From Silene latifolia (lineage: Eukaryota; Streptophyta; Magnoliopsida; Caryophyllales; Caryophyllaceae), in contig NC_133534.1 of NCBI RefSeq assembly GCF_048544455.1, positions 223,662,292 to 223,726,291 on the forward strand: a stretch of 64,000 nucleotides of DNA. Reading direction: 5' to 3'. The notes beneath the pieces were generated by a model. That model ran no database searches. It was not told the DNA's origin and was given only the letters and a program-made list of their open reading frames with translations. Both the position numbers and the translations under genes were made by a program. Below are positions 33,959-45,537 of the stretch, piece after piece. The stretch's first letter is position 1, and every line of letters starts with the position of its first letter.

Positions 33959-35077
33959 CTAAGCAGAGGAGCTGAATGCCACTGGAAACTTGATCTTTTT
34001 ATCTGAAGTGAAGAGACCAAAATGCTTCTCAACCTCAGGAGTATCCCTTTGGTTTTCGTCGAACAAGTTTAGGTACACTTGAATTGGCTTGTTAGGCCTC
34101 CTTTGGGTACCCTTGTTCACATGTTGAACCAAGTTAGTGACGTAAGTCTTCGCATTCTCGAGACTGGCTTCGACCCCACCAGCTGAAGGCCAACCAGTCT
34201 CGGCCACAACAATCTCCATCTTAGGGTAACGCTTCTCTATGACAGTGTAGAAGGCATCCAACATAGCATCAAACTTGTTTTGGTATCCCAACTTACCATC
34301 GCTCAAAACATTTCCTTCAGAAGTGAAAAGGGCAAATTCAAGTTTAGTTTCATTCTCGCGCATGATGAATTGATAGTAAGGGTACATATTCACCATCAAA
34401 GGAGCATTTTGTTCGGATATAAATTTAAGGACACCGTCTCCTTCTAGGAAGTTCTCTGATTCAGGAAACAATTTAGAGGCTGAGGGTATCGGGTTTGGGA
34501 TCAAGACTGACGAATCTAAAGAGGTTGTGATTTTGATGTCCTCAATTCCTTGTTTTTTTAGGGCGTCTTGTAGAGCCTTCATATTAACAAAGGCGGTGAA
34601 AGTGAAGCTGTTGTGAAAACTATTACGGCTCAACTCGGTTCCATAAACAATGTACTTGATTTTGACATCAGGAACGTATGGCTTCACATTGTCTGCCACC
34701 CACTTATCAGCAACTGATGGGTTGAAAGCGGCTATTTCACCGTTGGGGAAACCGAGTAGAACCTCAACATTCTTGCCCTTAAGAGCTGTTAAGATGTCTT
34801 TGTTTGGTTCCAAGAGGCGAACTTTGGATATGTTGTTTGCTGCAAAAAGACCTACAACTTCTTGTGGAGTTGGCAAGTTATTTCCCTTTGTGCCATAACA
34901 AACTCCAACTTGAGCCTCTGCATTATATTAGTTGAAACCAACCAACAAATTAAATTAAATTAAATTAAATTAAATAAATACATAAAATCTTGGAAAATTG
35001 AACTGACCTGATAGGTATAGATTAGCAGCAAAGAGAAGGCCGAGGGCGAGCAAAGAGACCATCTTGTAGCTAGCCAT
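33959..35077 (-). CDS. Secreted glucan endo-1,3-beta-glucosidase (GH17, PR-2 type)
   Basis: Hydrolyses internal beta-1,3 bonds of callose or fungal glucans in the apoplast or vacuole. Exon 1 (35077-35008) encodes a signal peptide (MASYKMVSLLALGLLFAANL). After an intron with GTCAGT donor and AG acceptor, exon 2 (34917-33959) encodes the rest; 342 residues in total, the normal PR-2 length. Visible family landmarks: QVGVCYG at the mature N-terminus, VNMYPYYQF, the nucleophile motif VVAETGWPSAGG (Glu near 263), and LFDENQ followed by HFGLF near the end. There is no C-terminal CBM43 or GPI signal. Oddities: the acid/base motif, normally VGNEV, reads YGTEL here (Glu118 kept, Asn changed to Thr), and the usual RLYDP reads RLLEP. 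It is a diverged paralogue; activity may be altered. Confidence 0.93.
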
Positions 35078-35123
35078 GTTAGATTTGTGTACGCGTTTCC
35101 GTAAGGCACCCCTTTGTTTTGAC

Positions 35124-35150
35124 AGGATTCGAGGCGGTAACTCGAATCCT
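35124..35150 (-). promoter_or_regulatory. Perfect 10-bp hairpin in the glucanase leader
   Basis: AGGATTCGAG and CTCGAATCCT are exact inverted partners (35124-35133 and 35141-35150) around a 7-nt loop. The hairpin lies 47 nt upstream of the ATG in the presumed leader; a TATA-like TTATTTATACC on the minus strand at about 35232-35222 places transcription start near 35190. A role in translation or processing is inference. Confidence 0.6.
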
Positions 35151-35232
35151 TAAGGAATTTGAGAGAGGTTACTTTATTGTTTTATTTGTCCCCTGATGAA
35201 TGGAATGGAGATTGAGCTTGGTATAAATAACC

Positions 35233-35897
35233 CCCATTTTTACTATAATTAGCACATGTGAAATGAGCCCCACACACACACAGAGGTAGAATGTGCCAAA
35301 AATAGGTACATATATTGATATATACATGAAAATAGGGTGGTTAATATTAGAATGCACCTATTTGTAAAATAACACAATTTTTCTCTAACAGACTGGTATA
35401 ACGTTAATAAGAAAATAGAGATAGTTGATCCAAATTACAGAATTCGGCTCGATTCTCTAACGGACTGTTCAATTTTTCACATAAAAGATGAAGGTAGCAG
35501 CATGTACACATTTGATAACGTGCTTTAACCACAAAATGGAACGGAAGGAGCACAGAATAACACAGCAAGGAAAGAAACCATTAATTACTATTATGGTCAA
35601 TTGACCAACAACATCCTGTGTTCCACTTCTAAATATACATGAAAAATGTCACAAAACAGTATCTCATAATGGTATACAAATGCAATGCTCTACCATCGGC
35701 ATTCCACAGAATCCATCGTCTGGAGTACAAGTGCAACCAAGCTTGACCAGGGGCAGACAGACAGCCACGATATAGTTTTGAAAAGAGCCTTAGGTTCCAT
35801 GAGCGTTATAGCTTGCCTTCTCGAACCAACCAATAAACCACTTGTTTTGCTGGCCAATAATAATCAATAGAAGTAAGCCACGAGTATACGAGGAAAA
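35233..35897. other. Glucanase promoter and 3' region of the RECA3-type gene
   Basis: The space between two minus-strand genes. The left part should hold the glucanase upstream promoter, and the right part (about 35640-35897) the 3' untranslated region of the RecA gene. A (CA)n run lies at 35269-35282. No extra gene was found. Confidence 0.5.
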
Positions 35898-37656
35898 TCA
35901 TAATTTTCTGTCAAAAAGCTGGCTTCTCAAGTCCGTGACTAATCTTTCTGAAACTTCTTGATTTTCTGCCAAGTATTTTTCAGCAGCTGACCTACTAGAG
36001 AGGACTTCCCCTTCAATGAAGTAACTTGATCCTTCCTTCACAATTAACCCTTGATCAAGAGCCATTTCTAAGACCTCAGGTTCAAAGCGCAACCCTTTCC
36101 CAAATTGTATTGCCAACTCAGCGCTCTTCATAGACGGTGCCAACTTATTCTTCACCACTTCAACACATATCTCGATACCAGTTGGCTAATGGACATGCAT
36201 TAAAAAAAAACATCTTAGGAGACTTAAATGAGCGTGTATGATGCATAGACACAAGGTGCTGAACGATACAGATCAGCAGAGAGAACCTAGACAATGGACA
36301 ACAAGAATAAAACATGCTCAAATGAGCAAGTTCCTGATAATATCATCATGAAGCTAACTCGTATGAGAATTAATCAGGGTAGTTATTCTTTGAGTTAGTA
36401 AATTGATGGCTAAGGTTAATAGCTAAATGAGTTGATCTCACATTATATTAACCTGAGTCTGTCTTTCAAGAGACTAATTCGATTAATAATAAGGGGAGAA
36501 CAATCAATAGAACAGGAATTGTATTAATCCATCATCTCAAAGGAATAACATTCATCTCAAAAGAACACCACAATCTTCAGGAAATATGAGAAGCACAAGG
36601 TCTACCACTCTTACCCTACTTACTACTAATGCAAAGAGCACCAAAATTTTGAAGAAATTCAAGATAATTGATTCAATAGCTTCTTTACCTTAAAAAATAT
36701 AACCAAGCATCGAAAGTTGCACACACACACAAATGAAAGTAGTTTGTGCAAATAACCTAGATATGACTTGCATCGGAAAAAGGCAAGGAACTCAGTTTAC
36801 AAAAGGGGGGCAAGTTGGACAGGCAGTAAAAATGGAAGATGTTAAACACACTAATTAATGCTCTGTCTCTTACCATATCATTTGTCTTCAATAACTGAAT
36901 TCTTGAAGTTCTTAACCTCACAGCTGCATAGAAACCTAAGGCATTCCCACCAGAAGTTACCTCACCCTTTGGACCAAGGCTTCGAGTGGAGTTTGCATAG
37001 TATCTAATCTGACTAAATAAAATGTCCAAGTAATTAGGAGGACGTAGATTCGTAGAACATGAAATAAGTAAGGCAACAAACAACGGATCGATAACAATAA
37101 GGGTTGAAGTACAAGCAATCCACCTGATTAAGAAATACAATGAGAGTATTTGATCGACATAATGAGTAGTGAATTCTTCTGAGGGCTTTAGTCATAATAT
37201 TTGAAAGGTCACGTCCGTCACAAGTACCAATATCGCCGTCTATCTCACGTTGAGGAACAAGAGCAGCTACCTGCAACTCATTAGATCAGATAAAGAACAC
37301 AATATTACAAAAGAACTTCAATTGAGGGGGAAAACAAATACATCCTAAAGAATCTAAACCATGTAAATAAGAAACATCATAATGGAGTTATTGGTTGATC
37401 ACTTACACTATCAACAACAATGACATCCAACGACCCACTCTGGGTCAATGTATCAACTACATTAAGCATGTTTTCAGCTGAATCTGGACATGATAATAAC
37501 AGATTTTCTGTATTTACACCCATCGCTTCAGCAAGTATAGGGTCCATAGCATTTTCTGCATCGAGATATGCACAATATCCTGTCCAGAGAAAAACTCTGT
37601 GAGAATATTATCTGTGGAACAGCAGCTCAATGAGACACGGGCAACAATAATTAGCA

Positions 37657-37687
<31 letters not shown>

Positions 37688-40125
37688 CTTTGAGCGGCCT
37701 GTCTTTCTGATTTAATACTTCACACACTAAAAAAAAAGGAAAAAAGAAAAAAAAAAAAAAACATCACCAGTTTACAATAGATGTACCCCCTTCATCAGCT
37801 TGAAAAAAGTAATTCATATAAAACACTGGCTTCATAAAGAAGCATAACAAGAGACACAAAAACCGTTCTTTAACACGAGGGTATCTTACAACACTTGGAA
37901 TTATGAATTAAACGCCAAGATTAATCTTTATCTAAAAGAAGATGCAATATCTTGAGTGCGCCTAGGCGCGCATTGGATTAGGCACTAGCCAAAATGCCTC
38001 ATTGAAGTTTAGGTGCGCCTTTTAGATGAGGCTCACTTAACAAGACTTGCTAGTACGAACTTTCATCTCTTTTTCATCTAGATTTTTAATTATGCCATCT
38101 CTTTTTTTTCCCCATTATTCCTCATTTTTACTTCTTTACATGTTAGTAATCATGATAACTTCCAAAAAGGGTATTGTTGCCCAAAATTTTATCTGGAAAA
38201 TACAAATTTGTAACTAAAAATACGGCACATTGATTCTGTTCTTGATGATGTTTGGAAAGGATGTTATTGTCTTCAAGGTATCGACAAGGGACAAACTCAG
38301 TAACCAAGAAAAGTGAAAAAAACAAAAAATTGAACAAGATTATGATTTTGTGAAGATTCCAATTTGGGTGGTGATGATGATGAAACTTCCTCTGCTTTTG
38401 GAGTAGACACGATAATATTGCTCGTCACCAGAGGCAGTTGTTCCGATGACTATGGTAAGCCATTTCCCGAGCTGGGTAATGGAGATTCTACTTTTAGAGG
38501 CTGATTCGACTCGGATTTTGAATTGGTTGAATTGAAGGGTTTAATCCAAGGGGCTTCGTTTAGGTGTAGCCGCGATCGCTTTCGCTTTGGATTTGCGCAG
38601 TTAGGAGGGTTAGTTTATCTTCATTTGGTGTTTTTCATTAATCATTAGTTGGTATGATAGATTTATGAGGAGGGTGATAGTACATGGATGTGAAGAATGT
38701 GAGTTTTAAGTATGGTGAATGATAATTTGGAGAAGAAAATGGACGGTGATGTTTAAAAAAAAAATGCATGACACATCATATTTTACCTGAGATAACAGGT
38801 TACAAAACGTTATAATCTAGTACGAGACAATGGGGTCAATAGTATGGCTTACACTGAAAAAAAAAAAAGAAGATTATTTTAAGATCACCCATAGTTGGGA
38901 TTATTCCTATTAAATAATCCTAAGTTTTATCATAATGAAAATGAAATTTATGAAGCTATTGTTGAGCTAGAAACATGCCTCCAAACAAACAAAAGCAAAC
39001 AAGTGAACATCATTTCAGCGATCTGGCAGAAAATGTATGAGTATGCTCTTTAAATGAAAATCACATCCACAACATGATATTACAGAGAAGAAAGAATCCA
39101 AAGGCAACTGCCTATTTAAAAATTTGTCCCTTTGAAATTTTAATTTGTTCTCAAAAACAATAAAACAGCCTTCTGTTTTGCTAAAACATAGACAATCAAA
39201 TAACTGCTATACTTGTCTACTTTTTTTTTATAATGACTGTTCACTGATGAAACTGCAGTTATTTGTTTCGTTAACTCTTGCACGTAATGCAGTTCAGAAA
39301 TCAGAACATAAACGCAGGGTAGAAACCTTATAATGAGTAAAAAGGGCTATTAGAGAGTACAAATGTTCAGAGTCAAGACAAACTGACAAAGACAGAGTAA
39401 GACTTCACAAAGATCTCACCACAAGGAACAGGTCAACATAATAGCGGGGTTTTAGTGATTGAAGTCCTCTTAACTGCAACAAAAACATTCATAGCCACCA
39501 CGGAGAAAGCTGGCTACTGAATTAAAAGGAAAAAGATCTTCAGAAATGATCCTTACCCCCTAGTTTCTGGGCTTCCTTGATTATATGAAGGGCTAGTGTA
39601 GTTTTGCCTGACGCTTCCCTACCGTAAATCTCAATCATTCTCCCCTACATAATATAAAAAACTCCTTATGAAATTGCAAATCATTGATTTATGAAGCCTT
39701 CAAAAGGAAGGGGGGAAAAAGTACTTCCAAAGGAAATAAAACAGAAGAGCAAGCCAAACAACAAAAAGAAGAGACTTGCATAAACCTCTTTAAGATCAAC
39801 ATAAATGCCTCCAAGAAGTTAAGTTATGAGACTCTTGCATAAGTGAGATGAAAATAAAACAAGTGATCACGTTAACAGGAAAAAAACAAATTTTTGAAGC
39901 AATATACCTTTGGCAAACCTCCTACGCCAAGTACAAGGTCAAGCTTTAATGAACCTGTGGAAATTACAGAAGCACAACGGGGAGTAAAGAAATTCGATAA
40001 AGACAACCTGCACTCTTTCCCAAATTCACTTGCTAGTTGTGTCAAAGCGACATGCAATTGAGTGTCTTTCTTCTTGATTTTTCCATCATCAACAAGTGTA
40101 TCACATTCAAAATCTGATGAATCAA
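35898..40125 (-). CDS. RECA3: RecA homologue, mitochondrial RECA3 type (five internal exons and last exon)
   Basis: DNA strand-exchange ATPase that in plants suppresses recombination between short mitochondrial repeats. Exons on the minus strand: 40125-39908, 39644-39557, 37579-37407, 37270-37124, 37008-36874, 36185-35898; all GT-AG with consistent phases, giving about 349 residues. Walker A is GREASGKTT at the 39644-39557 exon, followed by [20 protein letters not shown]. Walker B is LDVIVVDS, and the ATP-binding FLNQ motif ends the 37124 exon. The loop [18 protein letters not shown] precedes the C-terminal [20 protein letters not shown]. The C-terminus with YFIEGEV and AAEKYLAEN fits RECA3 better than RECA1 or RECA2. 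The first exon(s) with the transit peptide lie upstream and are not settled. Introns hold repeats (37640-37760 A-rich; 40222-41686 transposon). Confidence 0.9.
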
Positions 40126-40221
40126 CTGCGATCAGGAATTAATAAGTTAGTGATAACCAAGAAACAAAATAACAAACATTTTGCCTCCACCATCTTTAAG
40201 CGGCATAATAATTTTGTAAGG

Positions 40222-41686
40222 AGTTTTTGTCAAAAACTACCGAACATTTACCTCATTTTAATAACCACTACCTAACATTTTATTTATTGCATTTTTCTAC
40301 CTTACTTGTCAAAATTTTGTCACACTACCAAATGCTAATTTTCAGGAAATTTGGTCAGCTTTCCAACGAGTCAATAATAACTTTTAGGCTTAATTATGCT
40401 GAAAACTACTAATTGTATTGTTTCAGTCTTTTCTTCTTTTCTTCAATTTTTTGTAGTTTACATCAGTTTCCCTTCATTTAATTTTCTTTATATCAATCTT
40501 AGTTTTAATCTCCTATTTCATTTTTGCTTCTGCCCCCTTCTAATATATTTCATTTTTTCCAAATTTTGTTTCTTTTATACGAATTTGCCTCCTCTTCTTC
40601 TAAACTATTTTTACTTATTTTGACCCAATTTTCCCAAGTTTATTATCTATTTTTTGTTCCATTAACTTGCTTCTTCTTTCTAAAAAAACCTGTCTTGTCT
40701 TTCTGAATTTGTTTTTTTCTGCTTTTACCTTATAATTTGCCTTACATATCATTTCATTTGAAAATCAAGATTTGGGCCAAACATATTATTTGGCAATACA
40801 AAGGATTTGGATTTGTATTTTTCCCAAATCCAACGAAATACCAACCTCTCAATAATCTAGGAAAACAAAATACCACCTCAGAACCAGTCATTTGGAAATC
40901 CAATTAACCTTGAACCTCTAATAAAATTTAAGCTTGTTCTACGTTCTAATAATTCTTCGTAATCACATTCTCCCCAAATAATTTTGTTCAATCCAAACAA
41001 GGGATTTGAGTTTGAATGTCAGATTTCCGTTTTCAGAATTAGATTTCATATTTTGAAATCAAATATAGGTTCCCAAACACATCTCTTAACTTAATATCAA
41101 ATTTAAACAATTGTCATGCATTTTCTGAATTTTGCGAGTACTATTCTTTTTTCCTCTATTTTATCTCATTTTCCCCCATCATTTTACTCTGATCTGTATT
41201 TTCTCATTTCAATCTCTAATTCAGCTGTTTATTACACAGATCACAAATTTTTCTGTTTTTTTTCATTTTTTTTTTGTCTTATTTTTCCTCTAATATGCCT
41301 CATTTGCTACTCTACCAAAGTAATTTTGTCTTTCTTGTTACAAAAAGACAAAACAATATGAAAATTTGATTCGGAGTGACGTAAGTGATAAATTGTTAAT
41401 ATATGCTTTTCTTACGAGTTAATAAAGGGAAAAATATACTAATAAGAACTTGGGGGTAAAATAAGGGAAATGGATATATAATTCTTAGGGCTAAAAAATG
41501 AGAATAAAATTGAGAGAAAAATAAAATTGGGTAAAGAAAAATTCGCGAAGGAGCGTCTCTGGTAGTGTGCAACAAAATAACATAAATAGTAGGATAGCTC
41601 AAATTCAAAGCAAAAACTAAAATGTTAGGTATTATTTGTAGAAAATGGTAAATGTTGGGTAGTATCTGCCAAAAAGGGGAAAAAAA
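40222..41686. mobile_element. Inverted-repeat transposon in a RECA3 intron
   Basis: The left edge (AAAAACTACCGAACATTTACC, about 40232-40252, then CACTACCTAACATTTTA) is repeated in inverted orientation at the right edge (about 41600-41676), giving roughly 60 bp of imperfect terminal inverted repeat. The interior is T-rich without coding potential; the right end runs into a poly-A stretch. The exact ends and target duplication could not be fixed. Confidence 0.5.
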
Positions 41687-41891
41687 AAAAAAAAAAAAAA
41701 AAAGGAAAAAAAAACTTTTATAAACAATATAAGAAGACAATTTTATACCAAAAAAGGATAAACATAAATTAAATATAACCAGGACAACAAAACAAAAAGG
41801 TGGAGAATGAAGAGCTCAAAGCAAAGTTATTGATGATAAAGCAGGCTCATAAGTAAGAAAGCAATAAAGTGAAGTAGTGAACAAGACATAC

Positions 41892-41942
41892 CCCAAAGGC
41901 CAAAACGATCGGTCGATAGATAACCTATGTAGGTAGTAGGAT
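41892..41942 (-). other. Candidate upstream exon of the RECA3-type gene
   Basis: The minus strand shows an AG acceptor-like end (ACTGAG), then a 51-bp stretch reading PTTYIGYLSTDRFGLW in the phase that joins the next exon (donor GGG then GTATGT). The stretch is short. The phase with the proposed first exon at 43390 does not fit, so this is a candidate only. Confidence 0.35.
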
Positions 41943-43291
41943 CTCAGTAAGTTTGCCTGATGAAGCATATACTGAGATTTCTGAGAACAGTATATCTATA
42001 CCTAATACCTTCCCTATATTTATAAGTTCCCAATATTATACTATGGTTTTCTTATCAAGACCTTAAGGGTATATTTTTTCCAAAAAAAAAAAAAGGAAAA
42101 TGTAAATGCTTTGAATTGATTGCGAAAGATCATCACTGCAACAAAACATTCGAATTTGTTTCCAGTATAAAAAGTTCAGTGACCCAAGGTCAATGGACAG
42201 AAAAGAAAAAGAAACAACTCAACATATAATTTAGGCAGCTGAATTTGGCCATGATGAACATAGCTGGGGAAATTTGCATAAGAAAGGAAGAGGAGTGAAA
42301 AGTTTGTAGTCCTATTTATATGGGTCAGAAATTATCTAAATGTTTTTACATGTGAAAAAAATTCAATTAAGTGTACCTATAGTGGATAGCCAAGAGATTT
42401 GTTGCCTGCCTAGATTAGTAATGGCATCACTCTTCCTTCTCTGCAAAGTAGAGTCAATTGTATTAATACATCATTATAGGTTGCTTTATATAATAAGACA
42501 GCCTCTTGGGTGTGATCAATTTTCATTTAAAAGTAATATTTACAAAATCATGTTGAGTTCCTACTCAAATATGATTTATGGCTCATGGTAGGAAGATGTA
42601 AAAAAGCAGCTTAAGCATAATATGATATGTGATTTTTTCAAGAAATAAAACATAAAGCTTCTTCAAAACTCATAAGCAGCCCAACCTACACAGAAACTTC
42701 CTGGCCCTCCTACACAAAACAAGACACAAGACAATAACCACACCATATTACTGTGATTAACCTTGACAGCTTATCAAGGTTCCAATAGAAGGAAAAGAAT
42801 AGGATGTTCTGCACTCTACAAAGAGATTGTAACATGTAGCCAAACGGGGAGACCCGCCATATAAAAGGTTTAACTTCCTAATCACCCCATGCTTAAAATT
42901 GAGTTTGATGAATTCACATGATAAGACTAGGATATGAATGAAGATGGTGAATGGGTAGAGGTGGTGGCTGAGGCGAAGGAGCAAATCAATGAATCTAGTA
43001 AGTAACCTCGTGTGACGACAATCTATTATCCTTGTTGGGGTTGAGCAGAACTCTTCCATTCTCCTAACAACCACCTCACCATAAATATTTCCCACAACAA
43101 AAAGCATAGGCACTTTACGAAAGCAAAGGAATAGGAGGATAACGAGAGTTGAACAGAGACCTTGACAAAGTTGAAGAATGCACAAGTATATATTAATCAA
43201 TTAAACTATACGAAGCAATTAAAACAAAATTAAAAAGAAGAAGAAGAAGAAGAAGAAGAGTGATGATAAATGGATAAAAAAGATGGAGAAC

Positions 43292-43390
43292 CAGGATTGA
43301 GAGGGAGGATCGTATTGAGCAGCCATGGATTGAATGCTTGGATCGACAAGAGTTTTGGTACAGCAATTGAAGGTTCTTCAAATTGTTCAT
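43292..43390 (-). CDS. Candidate first exon of the RECA3-type gene (transit peptide)
   Basis: An ATG at 43390 in the context AAGAATGA opens a basic, Ser-rich, acid-free N-terminus (MNNLKNLQLLYQNSCRSKHS, then IHGCSIRSSLSIL), which has the composition of a mitochondrial presequence. A possible donor GTTCTC follows at 43291. No other start with such a leader was found upstream of the recognised exons. The donor is weak and the path to the next exon is unresolved; a further exon may lie at about 43170-43060 (reading VSVQLSLSSYSFAF). Confidence 0.4.
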
Positions 43391-43632
43391 TCTTCAATTG
43401 AAGTTTTTCTTAATTTAGGGTTTTAGTTTGGGGATTTTACAAACACCTTCTTAAAACCGCGCCTTTTCCTTTCCAATTTCACATTTGCAATTCTACCTTT
43501 ACAAACACTCTTTGTATAATACAAACCCGAACTTGCGTTTGTCTAAAAAAAAAACCCGAACTTGTATCGCATAGCTATAAAGGACCCCAATTAGATGTCT
43601 GTAAAATAAGTTTTAGAGTAAAATTACTCTTA

Positions 43633-44372
43633 GGGGGCGTTTGGTTAGGGGCTTTAGAAACGGGAAATGAAATTAAAATGGGTGATTTCTTTTGTTGATG
43701 TTTGTTTAACACAAACAAAGGGTAATCCATACTCTCCCTTAGCCCCAAAGCCATCCACATTCATACCCCTACCCCAATAGGGTAAGCCCATACTATTGTC
43801 ACCAACACCCTCCACACCCTCCCACACCGACACAACCACCACCATCGACGCCGGCGGTCTCTCATTCCGACCACTCACCGGCGTACTCATTCGGACCCTA
43901 CATCCCCAACCACTAAACACCACGCCAACACCTTCAATAACTCTCCCACCCCACCGAAACTCCCTCCCTCGCCGGTAACCTCTCTTCCCGACAGCCCCGC
44001 CACTGTCGAAGCATCCCTCAACCACAATAAAACATAAGATCTGGTGTTTACTATGGTGAGTGAGGTAGTTTCGTGGATGGTGGAGGTTGTTTTTAGGCTG
44101 GTTTCGGGTTTGGGTTAAGGGGTGTATGGCGATGTGGGAGGCTGGGGTCGGCAATACGAGGTGAGGCAGCTACTAGGCGGCGACGGCGAATTGCCTGGTG
44201 GTGGTGGTGGTGGTGGAGGTGGTGGTGGAGGTGGTGGTGGTGGATACGGTGGAAGTTAATTTCCCTTTCTTGCTTCCAAACAACTAATATAATATACGGG
44301 TAACGCATACCTTTCCCCTCATTTCTCTTTCTTGTTTCCATTCTCTTTCCCTTTCCCGTACCAAACGCCCTC
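43633..44372. mobile_element. PIF/Harbinger-type MITE
   Basis: The inverted ends GGGGGCGTTTGGTT and GAGGGCGTTTGGTA (right end reversed) are flanked by TTA on both sides (43630-43632 and 44373-44375), the target preferred by this superfamily. The 740-bp interior is unusually GC-rich with CCA/GGT runs (43795-44250) that create open frames on both strands, but nothing resembling a transposase. Confidence 0.75.
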
Positions 44373-44377
44373 TTAGT

Positions 44378-44556
44378 CTTTTTTTTTTTTCCCGAACACC
44401 TTGCAAACCCGGGGACCTATTAAGTCATTAAGGTTGCCCTTGATGGCAACTACCGCAGTACTCCCGTGTAGGGAGTCGAACTCAGGACCTCTCAATTCGT
44501 TGTCATTTTGCAACGCTTTGAGACACTCCCGCACTCCACTACACTCAAGCTACTTT
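44378..44556 (-). mobile_element. tRNA-derived SINE
   Basis: Read on the minus strand, it begins near 44556 with an A-box-like TAGCTTGAGTGTAGTGG, has a B-box-like GAGTTCGACTCCC (44483-44471) about 55 bp downstream, and ends in a poly-A tail (the T-run at 44379-44389). This order and spacing are those of plant tRNA-derived SINEs. The copy lies directly beside the Harbinger MITE; target duplications are unclear (possibly TCTTA(G/C)T). Confidence 0.65.
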
Positions 44557-45463
44557 AGATCTTACTGATAATCATACCCTTAGTCCACTCGACAACCTCT
44601 CAACATTGGAACTCTGACAATATATTTCAGCCTCGGTTCATTTTGGGCTCAATTTATTTTACTTATTTAATTGTATTTGTAAGTATTTTTTTTAGTTTAT
44701 AATGTACCCCTGACCTCCTGTGTCTCTCAAACTCCATAACTCTCAGCGAATAATTTACATTTGCTTAATTTTTATGAGGTGAAAATAAAGAAAATCTAAA
44801 CTCTTCACTTGGCAGAAGGAGTAATATGGAGATTGTATGAAATATTTTTAAATTTCAGTACAACGTAGTTTGGTCTAAATAATTTATTCAAATGTTAAAA
44901 TTAAATTTATACAATCAGAATTTACAAAAACATTATAAATGTGTATTGTTCTTACTTTTGTATTGGCTAATGTGTAGTTTGGTCTAAATAATTTATTCAA
45001 ATGGTCTATCGTAATTTGTAATCGAATAACAATCATTTTTTTTTTTTTTGGTGAATAATCGAATAACAATCATTAATACAATTACTTTTATGCATTATGC
45101 CCACTCAAATATTTAACATGCTCTATAACATAACAACTTCAGATAGTTACTCCATATGATCAACTCGGTGTTTAGTAAAGGCGAACGATAAATTTCCGTA
45201 TATAGGAATAAGAAATTCCTTAACTAGAAAACAGTACGATTTTGGAAACTCGTATATCTTACTTGTAGTATAAATCTTTTTCTTCTTTATCCTTGTCTCT
45301 ATCTATATATTAAATAAGGAAAAAAACTAATGTTTCCGAAATTCCTAGTTCTTTCCATACTACCGTCATTGTATATTTGTATTTAGTTTAGGACACTTTC
45401 CTTAAGTCTAGTTAGGATTGTAGCTTTACTATAATTTGCACGCAAAATCATGTAACTACTAAC
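44557..45463. other. Spacer upstream of the F-box gene
   Basis: No gene seen. A phrase TAGTTTGGTCTAAATAATTTATTCAAATG occurs twice (about 44866 and 44974), and GAATAATCGAATAACAATCATT is partly duplicated nearby (about 45020-45075). Confidence 0.5.
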
Positions 45464-45471
45464 TATAAATA
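45464..45471 (+). promoter_or_regulatory. TATA box of the F-box gene
   Basis: CTATAAATA at 45463-45471, in the plant consensus form, lies about 70 bp upstream of the first in-frame ATG, leaving room for a leader of about 35-45 nt. Confidence 0.5.
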
Positions 45472-45537
45472 ATAATACTTCCATTGAGATTAATCAAGTA
45501 TTATTTACAACTTTCAATTACAATTTCTTGGATGACC

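Noticed and set aside
37640-37765. Processed pseudogene tail
   Set aside because: The A-rich runs in this RECA3 intron have no coding sequence beside them and look like simple repeats.
43654-44154. 166-codon minus-strand frame
   Set aside because: Lies wholly in the MITE, has no recognisable domain and arises from GC-rich simple repeats.
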